From: Robertmurraya dakarensis
GTDB taxonomy: Bacteria; Bacillota; Bacilli; Bacillales; Cytobacillaceae
Length of the DNA stretch: 64,000 bases
Assembly (NCBI RefSeq): GCF_900156875.1
Contig: NZ_LT707408.1
Span: 896,552 to 960,551 of the forward strand
Reading direction: 5' to 3'
In this document: one piece after another, positions 17,150 to 25,566 of the stretch
How the letters are laid out: each line of letters opens with the position of its first letter
How positions within the stretch are numbered: the stretch's first letter is position 1
Position numbers and translations under genes: made by a program
Notes under the pieces: model-generated
The model's input: only the letters and a program-made list of their open reading frames with translations
Database searches by the model: none
Told to the model about the DNA's origin: nothing

Positions 17150-18907
17150 CCATTTAAGAATACAGATTTCAAACGGATCCACTTCAACACTTAATTGATC
17201 AGCTTCAGTCGCAAATTCACGATCATCTAAGAGATTCGTAATCTTTCTCCCCTTTAAAGAAAATGGCAGATGATACTTTATTTTTTGGTCAGATGAGTTT
17301 AACAAAACAAAAATTGTTTTTGTTTTGTTACTTCTTACATAAGCAATCCAATTCTGATTGTCAGAAGCATCGATAAACGATATAGCTCCTTCACCGCAAA
17401 GGAGTTTTTCCTGTTTTCGCACCTTGATCAATCGTTTTACATGGTTGAAAATCTCTAAATTCCATTTGTTTTGTTCCCAAGGCATACAAGCTCTGCAGCC
17501 AGGATCCATCCCTCCTTGCAGACCAATTTCATCACCATAAAAGATACAAGGTGTTCCCGAGAACGTCAGAAGAAAAGAGAAGATTAATTTAACTCTCTCG
17601 ACTCTGCCTCCACATTCTGAAAGAATTCTAGGAGTATCATGACTGCCGATTAAGTTGAACAGTGTTTCATTGATGGTCGCTGGATACTGATGAATACAAG
17701 ACGTGATATTTTCAACAAATTCTTTCGCAGTGATACTCTTCTTTGCAAAATAACGGACAACATTTAGTAGGAACGGATAGTTCATGACAGAATCAAATTG
17801 ATCGCCCCGGAGCCAAGCAATAGAGTCATGCCAAATTTCTCCAAGTATGAAGATGTCAGGCTTTAGTTTCTTTACCTCTGTTCGAAACTCCCGCCAAAAT
17901 GCATGATCGATTTCGTTTGCGACATCGAGCCGCCAGCCATCAATATCAAATTCTTTTACCCAATAGCGTCCAACGTTTAGAAGGTACTCTTTCACTTCTT
18001 TATTTTGCGTATTCAACTTTGGCATAGTATCGACAAAACCAAAGGTTGCATAGTTAGGGGTACTGCCCCCTTGCAGTGGAAAGTTTTTGATGTGAAACCA
18101 GTCTGCGTAGGCAGAAGCTGTTCCATTTTTGAGTACGTCCTGAAAGGGTTCAAAATAATAGCCTGAATGATTGAAAACAGCGTCGAGCATCACTCTTATT
18201 CCATTCCCATGACATTTTTCTATGAGTTTCTGAAATAGGTGTTTACCACCAAACTGAGGATCAATTTCAAAATAATCGATACTGTCGTACTTGTGATTAG
18301 AATAGGCTTTGAAAATTGGTGTAAGATAAATGCCTGTAATTCCAAGGTCAACTAAATAATCTAGGCGGTCAAGAATCCCTTGAAAATCTCCTCCAAAAAA
18401 ATTAGTCGTTGAGGGAGGTTCACTACCCCAAGGCTTTGCTTCTTTTGGGTTTAATTTTTTATCACCATTTGCAAATCTTTCAGGAAAGATTTGATACCAA
18501 ACAGTTTCTTTGACCCAATTCGGTGCACGGAACACTTCCTCGCTGTGCAGGTAGGGGAAACAAAACCATTGATTAGGGTCTTCAGGCGGGTGGGGAAAGA
18601 ATCCTTTCTCTGTGTAAAAAAGTGTCTCTCCATCATTGGAAAGCAAAAAACCATATCGGATTCTACGGTGCTCGGGTGTAACTTCTATTTGCCAATAATC
18701 AAAAATTGAATCAGTCCCTGTTTTTTCGAGCTTTTCCTGATGTGTCACCCATTTTCCATTAATCCATTCATACTGATCTCCATATATAAGCTCAACTGTA
18801 CTAATATTTTTCTTTTTTGTTTTGATTTTGATATGCAGTGAGTTTTCTGTAAAGGGGTATACAAACTGATCGACAGCACGGTGAACCACGGATGATCGTT
18901 CAATCAT
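17147..18907 (-). CDS. GH13 cyclomaltodextrinase / neopullulanase / maltogenic amylase
   Basis: A 586-residue cytosolic enzyme of the GH13_20 type, with no signal peptide. An N-terminal starch-binding-like domain (about 1-125) precedes the (beta/alpha)8 barrel. All conserved regions are intact: MLDAVFNHSG (region I), DGWRLDVANE with nucleophile D328, GEIWHD with acid/base E357, and LIGSHDT with D424. Such enzymes degrade cyclodextrins, pullulan and maltodextrins. It is transcribed divergently from a membrane-anchored GH13 homologue 159 bases away. AAAGGAGG precedes the ATG by 11 bases. The exact substrate cannot be told from sequence. Confidence 0.93.
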   Translation of the reverse strand: MIERSSVVHRAVDQFVYPFTENSLHIKIKTKKKNISTVELIYGDQYEWINGKWVTHQEKLEKTGTDSIFDYWQIEVTPEHRRIRYGFLLSNDGETLFYTEKGFFPHPPEDPNQWFCFPYLHSEEVFRAPNWVKETVWYQIFPERFANGDKKLNPKEAKPWGSEPPSTTNFFGGDFQGILDRLDYLVDLGITGIYLTPIFKAYSNHKYDSIDYFEIDPQFGGKHLFQKLIEKCHGNGIRVMLDAVFNHSGYYFEPFQDVLKNGTASAYADWFHIKNFPLQGGSTPNYATFGFVDTMPKLNTQNKEVKEYLLNVGRYWVKEFDIDGWRLDVANEIDHAFWREFRTEVKKLKPDIFILGEIWHDSIAWLRGDQFDSVMNYPFLLNVVRYFAKKSITAKEFVENITSCIHQYPATINETLFNLIGSHDTPRILSECGGRVERVKLIFSFLLTFSGTPCIFYGDEIGLQGGMDPGCRACMPWEQNKWNLEIFNHVKRLIKVRKQEKLLCGEGAISFIDASDNQNWIAYVRSNKTKTIFVLLNSSDQKIKYHLPFSLKGRKITNLLDDREFATEADQLSVEVDPFEICILKW

Positions 18908-19002
18908 AAACGAATAAGCCTCCTTTATTCATTGTCCCGCTTTTAATAAAACTAACAGATTCAAAAGGATCAATCAATTGACCTTCTGTTTGATACTAAC
19001 GG

Positions 19003-19030
19003 TTGACGTTAAGGGAGAGAAAAGGATAAT
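19003..19030 (+). promoter_or_regulatory. Candidate sigma-A promoter of the GH13-like gene
   Basis: TTGACG (19003-19008) and GATAAT (19025-19030) are separated by 16 bases, 37 bases before the start codon at 19067. Both hexamers match the vegetative consensus at five of six positions. Confidence 0.55.
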
Positions 19031-19066
19031 CTTATAGGGGTATATTAATGGTGAGGAGATAGTAAA

Positions 19067-20554
19067 ATGAAAAAATTGCTTTTTTTCATCACTGTTCTGA
19101 TTCTGTTTTTTTCTAGTTTGCCGGCATCAGCTGCTGGTATAGAGGAACGGACTTGGCAGGATGAAACTATTTATTACTTAATGGTGGATCGTTTTAATAA
19201 TAATGACGTTAACAATGACTATACTGTCGATATCTTAGACCCCGACCGTTACCATGGAGGAGATTTCCAAGGGATTATTGATCAGCTGGATTATCTAAAA
19301 GATATGGGATTTACTGCTATTGCACTCAACCCTATTTTTGATAATGAAGACAACGGCTATCATGGTTATTGGATAAAGGACTTTTATGAGATTGAAGAGC
19401 ACTATGGGACGATTGATACGTTCAAAGCACTTATCTCGGAGGCACATGAAAGAGATATGAAAGTGATGGTAGATTTTGTTGTCCATACTGTCGGACCTAA
19501 TCACCCTTGGGCAGCCGATCCTGAAAAAGATGATTGGTTGGCAGACTCTGTAAATGAAGATGACACACTTACATTAAATCTGCAAAACAATGAAGTGAAA
19601 GATTACATAATAGAAGCAGCAAAGTGGTGGATAGAGGAGACCAATCTTGACGGTTATCGCTTAAAAGCTGTCGATGAGGCTCCGGCAGATTTCTGGACTA
19701 GCTTCGCTGCTGAGGTAAAAAAGGTTAAGGAGAATTTTTATTTACTAGGAGATTTAACATCAGATGATCCTCAAATGGTTGAAAAATATAAAGGAACTGG
19801 GATAGATGGATTTTATGACTATGAGCTTAACAAACATGCAAGGTCAGTATTTGCTACAGCAGATCAAGCATTAGAACCTCTGTTTAAGTCATGGGAACAA
19901 AGACAAGCTGCCTTTGAAAATCCATATCTTGCAGGGACCTTTATGGATAATCATAATATGACTAGATTTACTAGAGAAAGTATTACCAAAAACGAGCATC
20001 CAGGTCCTCGCTGGAAGCTGGCGCTAACTTATCTTTATACTGTTCCGGGAATTCCTATTGTCTATTATGGAAGTGAGATTGCATTAGATGGCGGGGGAGG
20101 AACAGATAACTTTGGCCAGATGGATTTTCGAACAGACAAGGAATTAATCGATCATATCACATCCATTGGTGAGCTCCGTAACAGCCATCCTGCATTAACG
20201 CGCGGGACCTTTGAACTGCTTCATGAAGACCAGGGGATGGCAGTGTATAAAAGGGAATTTGAAGATGAAACAGTTGTCGTCGCTCTCAATAATTCAACTT
20301 TCTCTCAATCAGTGACAATTACTTCTGAATTAGAAGATAATATGGAGTTAAGAGGTCTGCTGAATGGTGATTTGGTTCGCAGCGCAGAAGGGCAATATCA
20401 AATCATTCTTGATCGTGATGAGGCAGAGATTTATCTTCTTGCTGAAAAAACTGGGGTAAATATCCCTTTAATTGCTGCGACATCATCGGTCGCTGTTGGA
20501 TTTGTTATTTTCTTAATCCTGTTGAAAATAAGGTCTAGAAGAACGGCACCATGA
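19067..20554 (+). CDS. Secreted, membrane-anchored GH13 alpha-amylase homologue, predicted catalytically inactive
   Basis: The 495-residue product has a signal peptide (MKKLLFFITVLILFFSSLPA, cleavage likely after ASA). A GH13 barrel follows, with a C-terminal beta domain and a C-terminal membrane helix (ATSSVAVGFVIFLILL) ending in RSRR. It should sit outside the cell, tethered to the membrane. The fold is clearly alpha-amylase: YHGGDFQGIIDQLDYLKDMG, VPGIPIVYYGSEIAL. The active site is lost. Region II reads GYRLKAVDEA, so the nucleophile Asp is K200. Region III reads LLGDLTSDD, so the acid/base Glu is D229. Region IV reads MDNHNMTRF, so the third Asp is N297. Region I Asn-His is H140-T141. The frame is intact and well preserved, so it is probably a functional non-enzyme (glucan binding or scaffolding, inferred), not a decaying pseudogene. 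Confidence 0.88.
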   Translation: MKKLLFFITVLILFFSSLPASAAGIEERTWQDETIYYLMVDRFNNNDVNNDYTVDILDPDRYHGGDFQGIIDQLDYLKDMGFTAIALNPIFDNEDNGYHGYWIKDFYEIEEHYGTIDTFKALISEAHERDMKVMVDFVVHTVGPNHPWAADPEKDDWLADSVNEDDTLTLNLQNNEVKDYIIEAAKWWIEETNLDGYRLKAVDEAPADFWTSFAAEVKKVKENFYLLGDLTSDDPQMVEKYKGTGIDGFYDYELNKHARSVFATADQALEPLFKSWEQRQAAFENPYLAGTFMDNHNMTRFTRESITKNEHPGPRWKLALTYLYTVPGIPIVYYGSEIALDGGGGTDNFGQMDFRTDKELIDHITSIGELRNSHPALTRGTFELLHEDQGMAVYKREFEDETVVVALNNSTFSQSVTITSELEDNMELRGLLNGDLVRSAEGQYQIILDRDEAEIYLLAEKTGVNIPLIAATSSVAVGFVIFLILLKIRSRRTAP

Positions 20555-20568
20555 TAATGGGAAATAAT

Positions 20569-20605
20569 GAAAACCCGTCCAGAACGATAACATGGACGGG
20601 TTTTC
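20569..20605. terminator. Bidirectional terminator between the GH13-like gene and yajQ
   Basis: GAAAACCCGTCCA (20569-20581) pairs perfectly with TGGACGGGTTTTC (20593-20605). It lies between convergent genes and has A/T tracts on both sides. Confidence 0.88.
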
Positions 20606-20644
20606 ATTTGCATTAGCAGGTTTTTACCACCGGGTTTCACTCTA

Positions 20645-21136
20645 TTAACGGTAATTCACAAACTGAACATCAACAGTTAAATCAGCATCCTTAACCGCTG
20701 CAATAACGCTTTGCAGGTCATCCCGGCTTTTCGCAGTAACACGGATTTGATCATCCTGAATCTGGCTTTTTACTTTTAAGCCGCTGTTTTTAATAATTGT
20801 GTTAATTTTTTTGGCGTTCTCTTTGTCAATACCTTGAACTAATTTAGCTCTTTGTCTAACAGTCCCTCCAGAAGCACCTTCAACTTTACTATAGTCGAGA
20901 TTTTTAATTGGAACACCGCGCTTGATCAGTTTCCCGATTAATACATCTTTCAGCTGTTCGAGTTTATACTCATCATCTGAGACCAGTACAAGTTCTTCTT
21001 TATCAAGTTTAACATCGCTTTTACTTCCCTTAAAGTCGTAACGAGTTGAGATTTCTTTCATGGTGATGTTAATAGCATTCGTTACTTCCGCAAAGTCTAC
21101 TTTCGACACAATATCAAATGAGCTCTCTTTTGCCAT
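20645..21136 (-). CDS. yitK: YajQ family nucleotide-binding protein (YitK)
   Basis: A 163-residue UPF0234/YajQ protein with two alternate ferredoxin-like domains: [42 protein letters not shown], then [17 protein letters not shown]. YajQ homologues bind cyclic di-GMP in some bacteria, and tRNA or GTP binding has been suggested; the role in Bacillus is unknown. TGGGAGG precedes the ATG. It is monocistronic with its own sigma-A-like promoter. Confidence 0.95.
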   Translation of the reverse strand: MAKESSFDIVSKVDFAEVTNAINITMKEISTRYDFKGSKSDVKLDKEELVLVSDDEYKLEQLKDVLIGKLIKRGVPIKNLDYSKVEGASGGTVRQRAKLVQGIDKENAKKINTIIKNSGLKVKSQIQDDQIRVTAKSRDDLQSVIAAVKDADLTVDVQFVNYR

Positions 21137-21180
21137 AATAACCTCCCAAATTGTACCCTTAAATTTCCCATCATGGCTTC

Positions 21181-21209
21181 ATTATAGTAAAATATAGCAG
21201 TTCAAACAA
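21181..21209 (-). promoter_or_regulatory. Candidate sigma-A promoter of yitK
   Basis: On the minus strand TTGTTT (21209-21204) and a perfect TATAAT (21186-21181) are 17 bases apart, about 45 bases before the yitK start. Confidence 0.55.
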
Positions 21210-21279
21210 CTTTTGGACTGATTCTGTCTATTTTTAGGAACAATAAGAAATAGACATTTTTAAATAGAGGAGGATATTT

Positions 21280-22149
21280 ATGGCATTGAGTGATTACATT
21301 GGACAGGTTACACAGTTAACGGTGGCGCGTATTGCAGAGTTTGGCTACTTTTTAACAGACGGAGAAGAAGATGTGCTGCTTCATGAAAATGAAACAAATC
21401 AACAATTTGAAGAAGGGGATGAAGCAGAAGTATTTCTCTATACGGATTCTAGAGGAAGGCCTGCCGCAACAACGACGATTCCATCTGTCAGAGTAGGTGA
21501 ATATGATTGGGCAAAGGTTTCTGATACAAAAGCAGGTATTGGGATATTTCTTGATATCGGTATTAATAAGGAGATGCTGCTGGGAGAAGAGGATCTTCCA
21601 ATGAAAAAATCAGTATGGCCGCAAGCAGGGGATTTGCTTTATATCACATTAAGAGTAAATAGAAATAATCGAATTTATGTAAAACTTGCGACAGATCCTA
21701 TTATTGATGAAAAACGGATCCATGCAACACAAAAGGATTTTAATAAAAATATCCAAGGGTATATTTATCGAACCGCTAAAGTAGGGAGCTGGATTTATAC
21801 CGCAGAGGGTTTTAAAGGCTTTATTCATGAATCTCAGCGGTCAGTAGAGCCAAGATTAGGGGAGAAGGTAGAAGGACGAATTATTGATGTTAAGGAAGAT
21901 GGGACGATCAATGTTTCTTTAATTCCTAGAAGTCACGAGGCTTTAGGGGAAGATGCAGATCGAATATATTCATATTTACAATCCAGAAACGGTGCAATGC
22001 CTTATTGGGATAAAAGCATGCCGGAGGATATCGAAGATCGCTTTCAAATGAGTAAAGGTGCTTTTAAGCGGGCTGTTGGCAGACTGATGAAGGAAGGTCT
22101 TATTTATCAAGAGGAAGGCTGGACATATACTAGACAAAAGAAAGACTGA
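21280..22149 (+). CDS. yitL: S1-domain RNA-binding protein CvfB (YitL)
   Basis: This 289-residue protein of the CvfB family has repeated S1-type domains followed by a C-terminal winged helix. An N-terminal S1 is at about 1-65 (IGQVTQLTVARIAEFGYFLT), further S1 folds lie near 70-140 and 145-215 (GFIHESQRSVEPRLGEKVEG), and the winged helix is near 220-285 (SKGAFKRAVGRLMKEGLIYQ). CvfB in Staphylococcus and Streptococcus binds RNA and affects virulence and mRNA stability. TAGAGGAGGATATTT precedes the ATG. It is divergent from yitK. Confidence 0.92.
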   Translation: MALSDYIGQVTQLTVARIAEFGYFLTDGEEDVLLHENETNQQFEEGDEAEVFLYTDSRGRPAATTTIPSVRVGEYDWAKVSDTKAGIGIFLDIGINKEMLLGEEDLPMKKSVWPQAGDLLYITLRVNRNNRIYVKLATDPIIDEKRIHATQKDFNKNIQGYIYRTAKVGSWIYTAEGFKGFIHESQRSVEPRLGEKVEGRIIDVKEDGTINVSLIPRSHEALGEDADRIYSYLQSRNGAMPYWDKSMPEDIEDRFQMSKGAFKRAVGRLMKEGLIYQEEGWTYTRQKKD

Positions 22150-22176
22150 CTTGCAAAAAGCTGCAAGTCAGTTTTA
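22146..22176 (+). terminator. Terminator of yitL
   Basis: CTGACTTGCA (22146-22155) pairs with TGCAAGTCAG (22162-22171) and is followed by TTTT. The stem begins within the yitL stop region. Confidence 0.85.
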
Positions 22177-22209
22177 TCGTAAGTGGTCAAGGCTGTGTAT
22201 CTAATGTTT

Positions 22210-22341
22210 TTATAGGTGATCCGTCTTCTTCGAATATTGTCTTTTGCCTGCTTTACGGTTTTTCTCTCTCATCATGTTTTTTTCATGACGAAGAGCATTA
22301 TTGTCTTGAGCTTTTTTATCATTATCAGAAGTATGCGGCAT
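22210..22341 (-). CDS. Small basic 43-residue protein (DUF3941-like)
   Basis: A short gene was read from the minus strand, ATG at 22341 to TAA at 22210. The product starts MPHTSDNDKKAQDNNALRHE and continues KNMMREKNRKAGKRQYSKK. It is highly hydrophilic and lysine-rich with no membrane segment. From memory it resembles the small DUF3941 family restricted to Bacillaceae; this should be confirmed. GGAAAGGAG lies 9 bases upstream of the ATG. The degV terminator sits directly upstream, so it probably needs its own promoter. Function unknown. Confidence 0.75.
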   Translation of the reverse strand: MPHTSDNDKKAQDNNALRHEKNMMREKNRKAGKRQYSKKTDHL

Positions 22342-22363
22342 GAAAAATACTCCTTTCCATTAT

Positions 22364-22396
22364 AAAAGTGAAGCTCCATGACAGCTTCACTTTTAT
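22364..22396 (-). terminator. Terminator of degV
   Basis: AAAAGTGAAGCT (22364-22375) and AGCTTCACTTTT (22383-22394) form a perfect 12-bp stem between degV and the 43-residue gene. On the minus strand it exits into TTTTATAATGG; that TATAAT could serve as a -10 for the downstream small gene. Confidence 0.75.
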
Positions 22397-22434
22397 TGTT
22401 TGTTGTATTCATAAGGAGTATGTATTGAAGATAT

Positions 22435-23301
22435 TTAAGATGATGGCGGAATCTCATTTAAGAAAAATATCGCAATAGCCCCAGGTCCTGTGTGTGAACC
22501 TATGGTCGAGCCAATATCCGTTATAACGACTTCCATTGGGCTAAAAGTTTCAGTAATCATTCTTTTCATTTCTAGCGCTGTATCCATATTATCGGCGTGG
22601 CTGATGCCGATTCTTTGCTTGTCTAATGATGTGCCTCGTTCTTTCATTAATTCGATAATGCGACGCAGCAATTTCTTCTGTCCTCGAATTTTTTCAATCG
22701 GAACCAGTTTTCCATCCTCGACATTCAACAGGGGTTTGATATTTAAAAGTCCACCAACAAAGGCAGAAGCTTTCGATACACGGCCGCCCTTCGCCAAATG
22801 ATCCAAATCATCCACTGTAAATAGGCTTTCTAGGTGGTTGCAGCGAAATTCAATATCCTTTATGATTTCTTCCTTTGAAGCTCCGCTTTTTGCCATCTCG
22901 GCAGCAGCCATGACGATCAATCCGTGTCCAAGAGATGCTCCTTTGCTATCTATGATTGTAAGTTGGAAATCAGGGTACTCCTCTTTCACTTGATCCCGAA
23001 TTAAGACAGCGGTCTGGTATGTCCCTGAAAGACCAGATGAAAAAGCAATATAAATTCCATCTTCTTTGTTTGATGCCATTTCTTTAAAAATTTCCTCAAA
23101 CTTCTGTGGCGATACCTGTGAAGTTTTAGGCATCTGGCCTGAACGTATTGCTTGATAGACTTTTGCGGGAGTGATGTCAATTAAATCTTCATATTCATTA
23201 TCTTCCAAATGTACTTTTAGTGGAAAGAACGCTACATTATTTTCAGCAAAAAAGTTTAATGGTAAATCTGTTCCACTGTCAGCTAGTATTCTGACTGACA
23301 T
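22435..23301 (-). CDS. yitS: DegV family fatty-acid-binding protein (YitS)
   Basis: A 288-residue DegV protein. The N-terminal motif is VRILADSGTDLPLNFF; KTSQVSPQKFEEIF, IAFSSGLSGTYQTA, DSKGASLGHG and LDHLAKGGRVSKASAFVG are all typical. DegV/FakB proteins bind a fatty acid and present it to FakA kinase. The HTGPGAIAIFF motif near the C-terminus is also conserved. It corresponds to B. subtilis YitS by position before yitT. Confidence 0.93.
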   Translation of the reverse strand: MSVRILADSGTDLPLNFFAENNVAFFPLKVHLEDNEYEDLIDITPAKVYQAIRSGQMPKTSQVSPQKFEEIFKEMASNKEDGIYIAFSSGLSGTYQTAVLIRDQVKEEYPDFQLTIIDSKGASLGHGLIVMAAAEMAKSGASKEEIIKDIEFRCNHLESLFTVDDLDHLAKGGRVSKASAFVGGLLNIKPLLNVEDGKLVPIEKIRGQKKLLRRIIELMKERGTSLDKQRIGISHADNMDTALEMKRMITETFSPMEVVITDIGSTIGSHTGPGAIAIFFLNEIPPSS

Positions 23302-23423
23302 AGATCATGCACCTGCTTTCAACGATCATTTTCCCTTAGTTTATAGAATTTGTGATAAAAACTCAATTATTAGTATTGAGAATCGGGAAAATAGGGAAAA
23401 GAAATAGTAACGGATTTTAGGGG

Positions 23424-24260
23424 GTGCTTAAAATTTCTCTCCATATTAAAAAAGTGTTCGTCGTATTAATCAGCGCGATCTTAAATGGAATTGCCATGAA
23501 CTTATTTTTAATACCTGCCAATGTGTATGCCAGTGGTTTTACTGGTGTAGCACAATTGCTGTCCAGCATTACCGGGGGGGCGATTTCAACAGGGATTTTA
23601 TTGTTTGTTTTGAACATACCTGTAACAATTTTAGCTTGGTTTAAGGTCGGTAAATCTTTTACTATTTACAGCTTTGTCAGTGTAGCCTTAATGACCTTCT
23701 TTCTTGAAGTGATCCCGATTGTTCAGGTTTCCCAAGATATATTATTGAATGCTGTATTTGGAGGCGTCATTGCAGCTGTAGGTGTGGGCTTGACGTTAAA
23801 ATGGGGGGCGTCCACCGGGGGGATGGATATTATTGCTATGGTGTTGTCCCGGATGCAGGACCGTCCTGTAGGTACATACTTTTTTACTTTAAATGCGATT
23901 ATTATTTTAACGGCCGGCTTTCTATATGGCTGGGAAAAAGCATTGTATACACTCGTCGCTCTTTACGCTCAAACAAGAGTTATTGATGCCATTCATACAA
24001 GGCATGAAAAGCTGACAGCAATGATTATTACGAAAAAGGCAGAAGAAATGAAGAAAGCCATTTATTCAAGGTTAATGCGGGGAATTACCACCATACCCGC
24101 AAAAGGAGCATTTACTAACGAATCGAAGGAAATGATGATGATCGTTGTTTCCCGGTACGAATTATTCGATCTTGAACATATCATCAAAGAGGTAGATCCG
24201 CATGCGTTTACGAACATTGTGGAAACAGCTGGCATTTTTGGTTTTTTCCGAAAGGATTAA
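23424..24260 (+). CDS. yitT: YitT family membrane protein
   Basis: A 278-residue YitT protein has an N-terminal membrane domain with about five helices (residues 1-165: NGIAMNLFLIPANVYASGFT, GGVIAAVGVGLTLKWGASTGGMD) and a cytosolic DUF2179 domain (about 170-275: HEKLTAMIITKKAEEMKKAI). Function is unknown. The frame opens at GTG 23424, but that codon is part of a strong ribosome site, TTAGGGGGTG. With the usual 8-base gap initiation would fall on ATT at 23433, so the true N-terminus may be SLHIKKVF. Confidence 0.92.
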   Translation: MLKISLHIKKVFVVLISAILNGIAMNLFLIPANVYASGFTGVAQLLSSITGGAISTGILLFVLNIPVTILAWFKVGKSFTIYSFVSVALMTFFLEVIPIVQVSQDILLNAVFGGVIAAVGVGLTLKWGASTGGMDIIAMVLSRMQDRPVGTYFFTLNAIIILTAGFLYGWEKALYTLVALYAQTRVIDAIHTRHEKLTAMIITKKAEEMKKAIYSRLMRGITTIPAKGAFTNESKEMMMIVVSRYELFDLEHIIKEVDPHAFTNIVETAGIFGFFRKD

Positions 24261-24290
24261 AAAAACTGGCCCGTAATCGGGCCAGTTTAC
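24259..24290. terminator. Bidirectional terminator between yitT and the DUF3813 gene
   Basis: AAACTGGCCCG (24263-24273) and CGGGCCAGTTT (24278-24288) form a perfect 11-bp stem. The minus-strand exit has seven T residues, the plus-strand exit TTTACTTTT. Confidence 0.9.
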
Positions 24291-24292
24291 TT

Positions 24293-24478
24293 TTAGGTTA
24301 ATTCATCAAGCTCATTTTGCATTTGACTTAGCTGTCTTCTTTCAGCATCAGTCGAATTTGCGAATGCCGAGGATAAAGCATTTTTTGCTTTTTCAACTGC
24401 AGAGTGCTGTCCGCTGCCAGATGCATTTTTAGCCAACTCTACTGACTGCCTTGCTTCCTGGAAAAGACGGTTGCCCAT
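24293..24478 (-). CDS. DUF3813 family small protein
   Basis: A 61-residue soluble helical protein beginning MGNRLFQEARQSVELAKNAS, with alanine-rich helices and a charged end (QMQNELDELT). This is the DUF3813 pattern of Bacillaceae, of unknown function. Its ATG directly follows the TAA of the upstream 50-residue gene, and the ribosome site AGGAGG lies inside that gene's end. The two small genes are therefore almost certainly co-translated. Confidence 0.88.
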   Translation of the reverse strand: MGNRLFQEARQSVELAKNASGSGQHSAVEKAKNALSSAFANSTDAERRQLSQMQNELDELT

Positions 24479-24631
24479 TTAGATTCCTCCTAGAGAGGAT
24501 TCTTTGACATTAGACATCTTCTGTGCCTCAGCTTCTGCATAGGTTGTGTGATAAGGAATGCGTTCATCATGCTTTGTTACAGCGTCTACCCCTCTTTGAA
24601 CAAAGCGTCTTGACTTATTGCGTTTTCCCAT
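24479..24631 (-). CDS. Unrecognised 50-residue protein upstream of DUF3813
   Basis: A short gene was read from the minus strand, ATG at 24631 to TAA at 24479. The product starts MGKRNKSRRFVQRGVDAVTK and continues HDERIPYHTTYAEAEAQKMS. The N-terminus is strongly basic and the rest mixed-charge; no membrane segment or known motif is seen. GGAGGG lies 6 bases before the ATG. It abuts the DUF3813 gene with no intergenic base, so they form a two-gene unit. No function can be assigned. Confidence 0.78.
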   Translation of the reverse strand: MGKRNKSRRFVQRGVDAVTKHDERIPYHTTYAEAEAQKMSNVKESSLGGI

Positions 24632-24747
24632 TGCAATCCCTCCAGACATGAGCTTGTGGAAACAGCGCTTTGCTGCTTCGGTAATTAGTATAGCCGAGTC
24701 ACTGCCACTTTAAAAAGGGAACTTATTGGGCAAGTTGGAAAAGAAGT

Positions 24748-25566
24748 TTAAAGTGCTTTCAAATTAAGAAGATCATTCAAATAGACTGCAATTCCATCTT
24801 TTTCATTGGATAAGGTTGTTTCTTTAGCGATATTTTTAAGCGGGTCAATGGCATTTCCCATCGCAATACCGTATCCTGCATACTCAATCATCTCTAAATC
24901 ATTGTCTTCATCGCCAAATGCAATAATTCTTTCTTTAGGAATGTTGAGATAATCCGAAACTAACTTTAGACCAACGGCTTTATTTAATCCTGACTTGACG
25001 ATTTCAATAACATGCCACGGAGCAGCCCAATTCCGATGGTCAATTACATCTGCGTGAACTTCGGATAAATGCTTTCTTATTGTCTTAACATATTCCTCTT
25101 CTGTATGGATCAACATACTAGTAGGCGAATCTGATAAGAAACGGCGAAGATCACCGGTTTTCATGTTTGGATTTCCCATACTGAAAATGTCCATAAGCTT
25201 TTCGTCATGATAATGAAAATAAACATCATCGATCACTTCTGCAATAATATTATGGAAATCATAGGTCTGACAGATATCGACGATTTCTTTGGCCACTTTT
25301 ATATCCATTGGATTATGGTGGATTCCCCAGCTGTCTTGCAGCGGATGATGTACAAAAGCGCCATTAAAGTTAACGATTGGTGTATCCAAACCTAACTCAT
25401 GATAATAAATATCACTCGACCTAAATGGTCTTCCAGTAGCAATCATAACCATATGCCCTTGTTCACGAGCTTTAGCTAGTACTTTTTTGGAGTTTGAAGA
25501 GATCGTTTTATCGTCCTTTAAGAGCGTGCCGTCTAAGTCTAAAACAATTAAGTGTTTTTCTCCCAT
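24748..25566 (-). CDS. yitU: HAD superfamily Cof-type phosphatase YitU
   Basis: A 272-residue HAD hydrolase of the Cof/IIB subfamily. Motif I is VLDLDGTLLKDD with the nucleophile Asp, motif II is MIATGRPF, motif III Lys lies in KAVGLKLVSDYLNI, and motif IV is IAFGDEDNDLEMIEYAG. The C2 cap lies between residues about 85 and 190. In B. subtilis YitU has been linked to flavin phosphate dephosphorylation; the substrate here is inferred only. It is divergent from yitV. Confidence 0.92.
   Translation of the reverse strand: MGEKHLIVLDLDGTLLKDDKTISSNSKKVLAKAREQGHMVMIATGRPFRSSDIYYHELGLDTPIVNFNGAFVHHPLQDSWGIHHNPMDIKVAKEIVDICQTYDFHNIIAEVIDDVYFHYHDEKLMDIFSMGNPNMKTGDLRRFLSDSPTSMLIHTEEEYVKTIRKHLSEVHADVIDHRNWAAPWHVIEIVKSGLNKAVGLKLVSDYLNIPKERIIAFGDEDNDLEMIEYAGYGIAMGNAIDPLKNIAKETTLSNEKDGIAVYLNDLLNLKAL

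Noticed and set aside
22272-22457. 61-codon minus-strand frame between degV and yitL
   Set aside because: It runs through the degV terminator and overlaps the better supported 43-residue gene in another frame.
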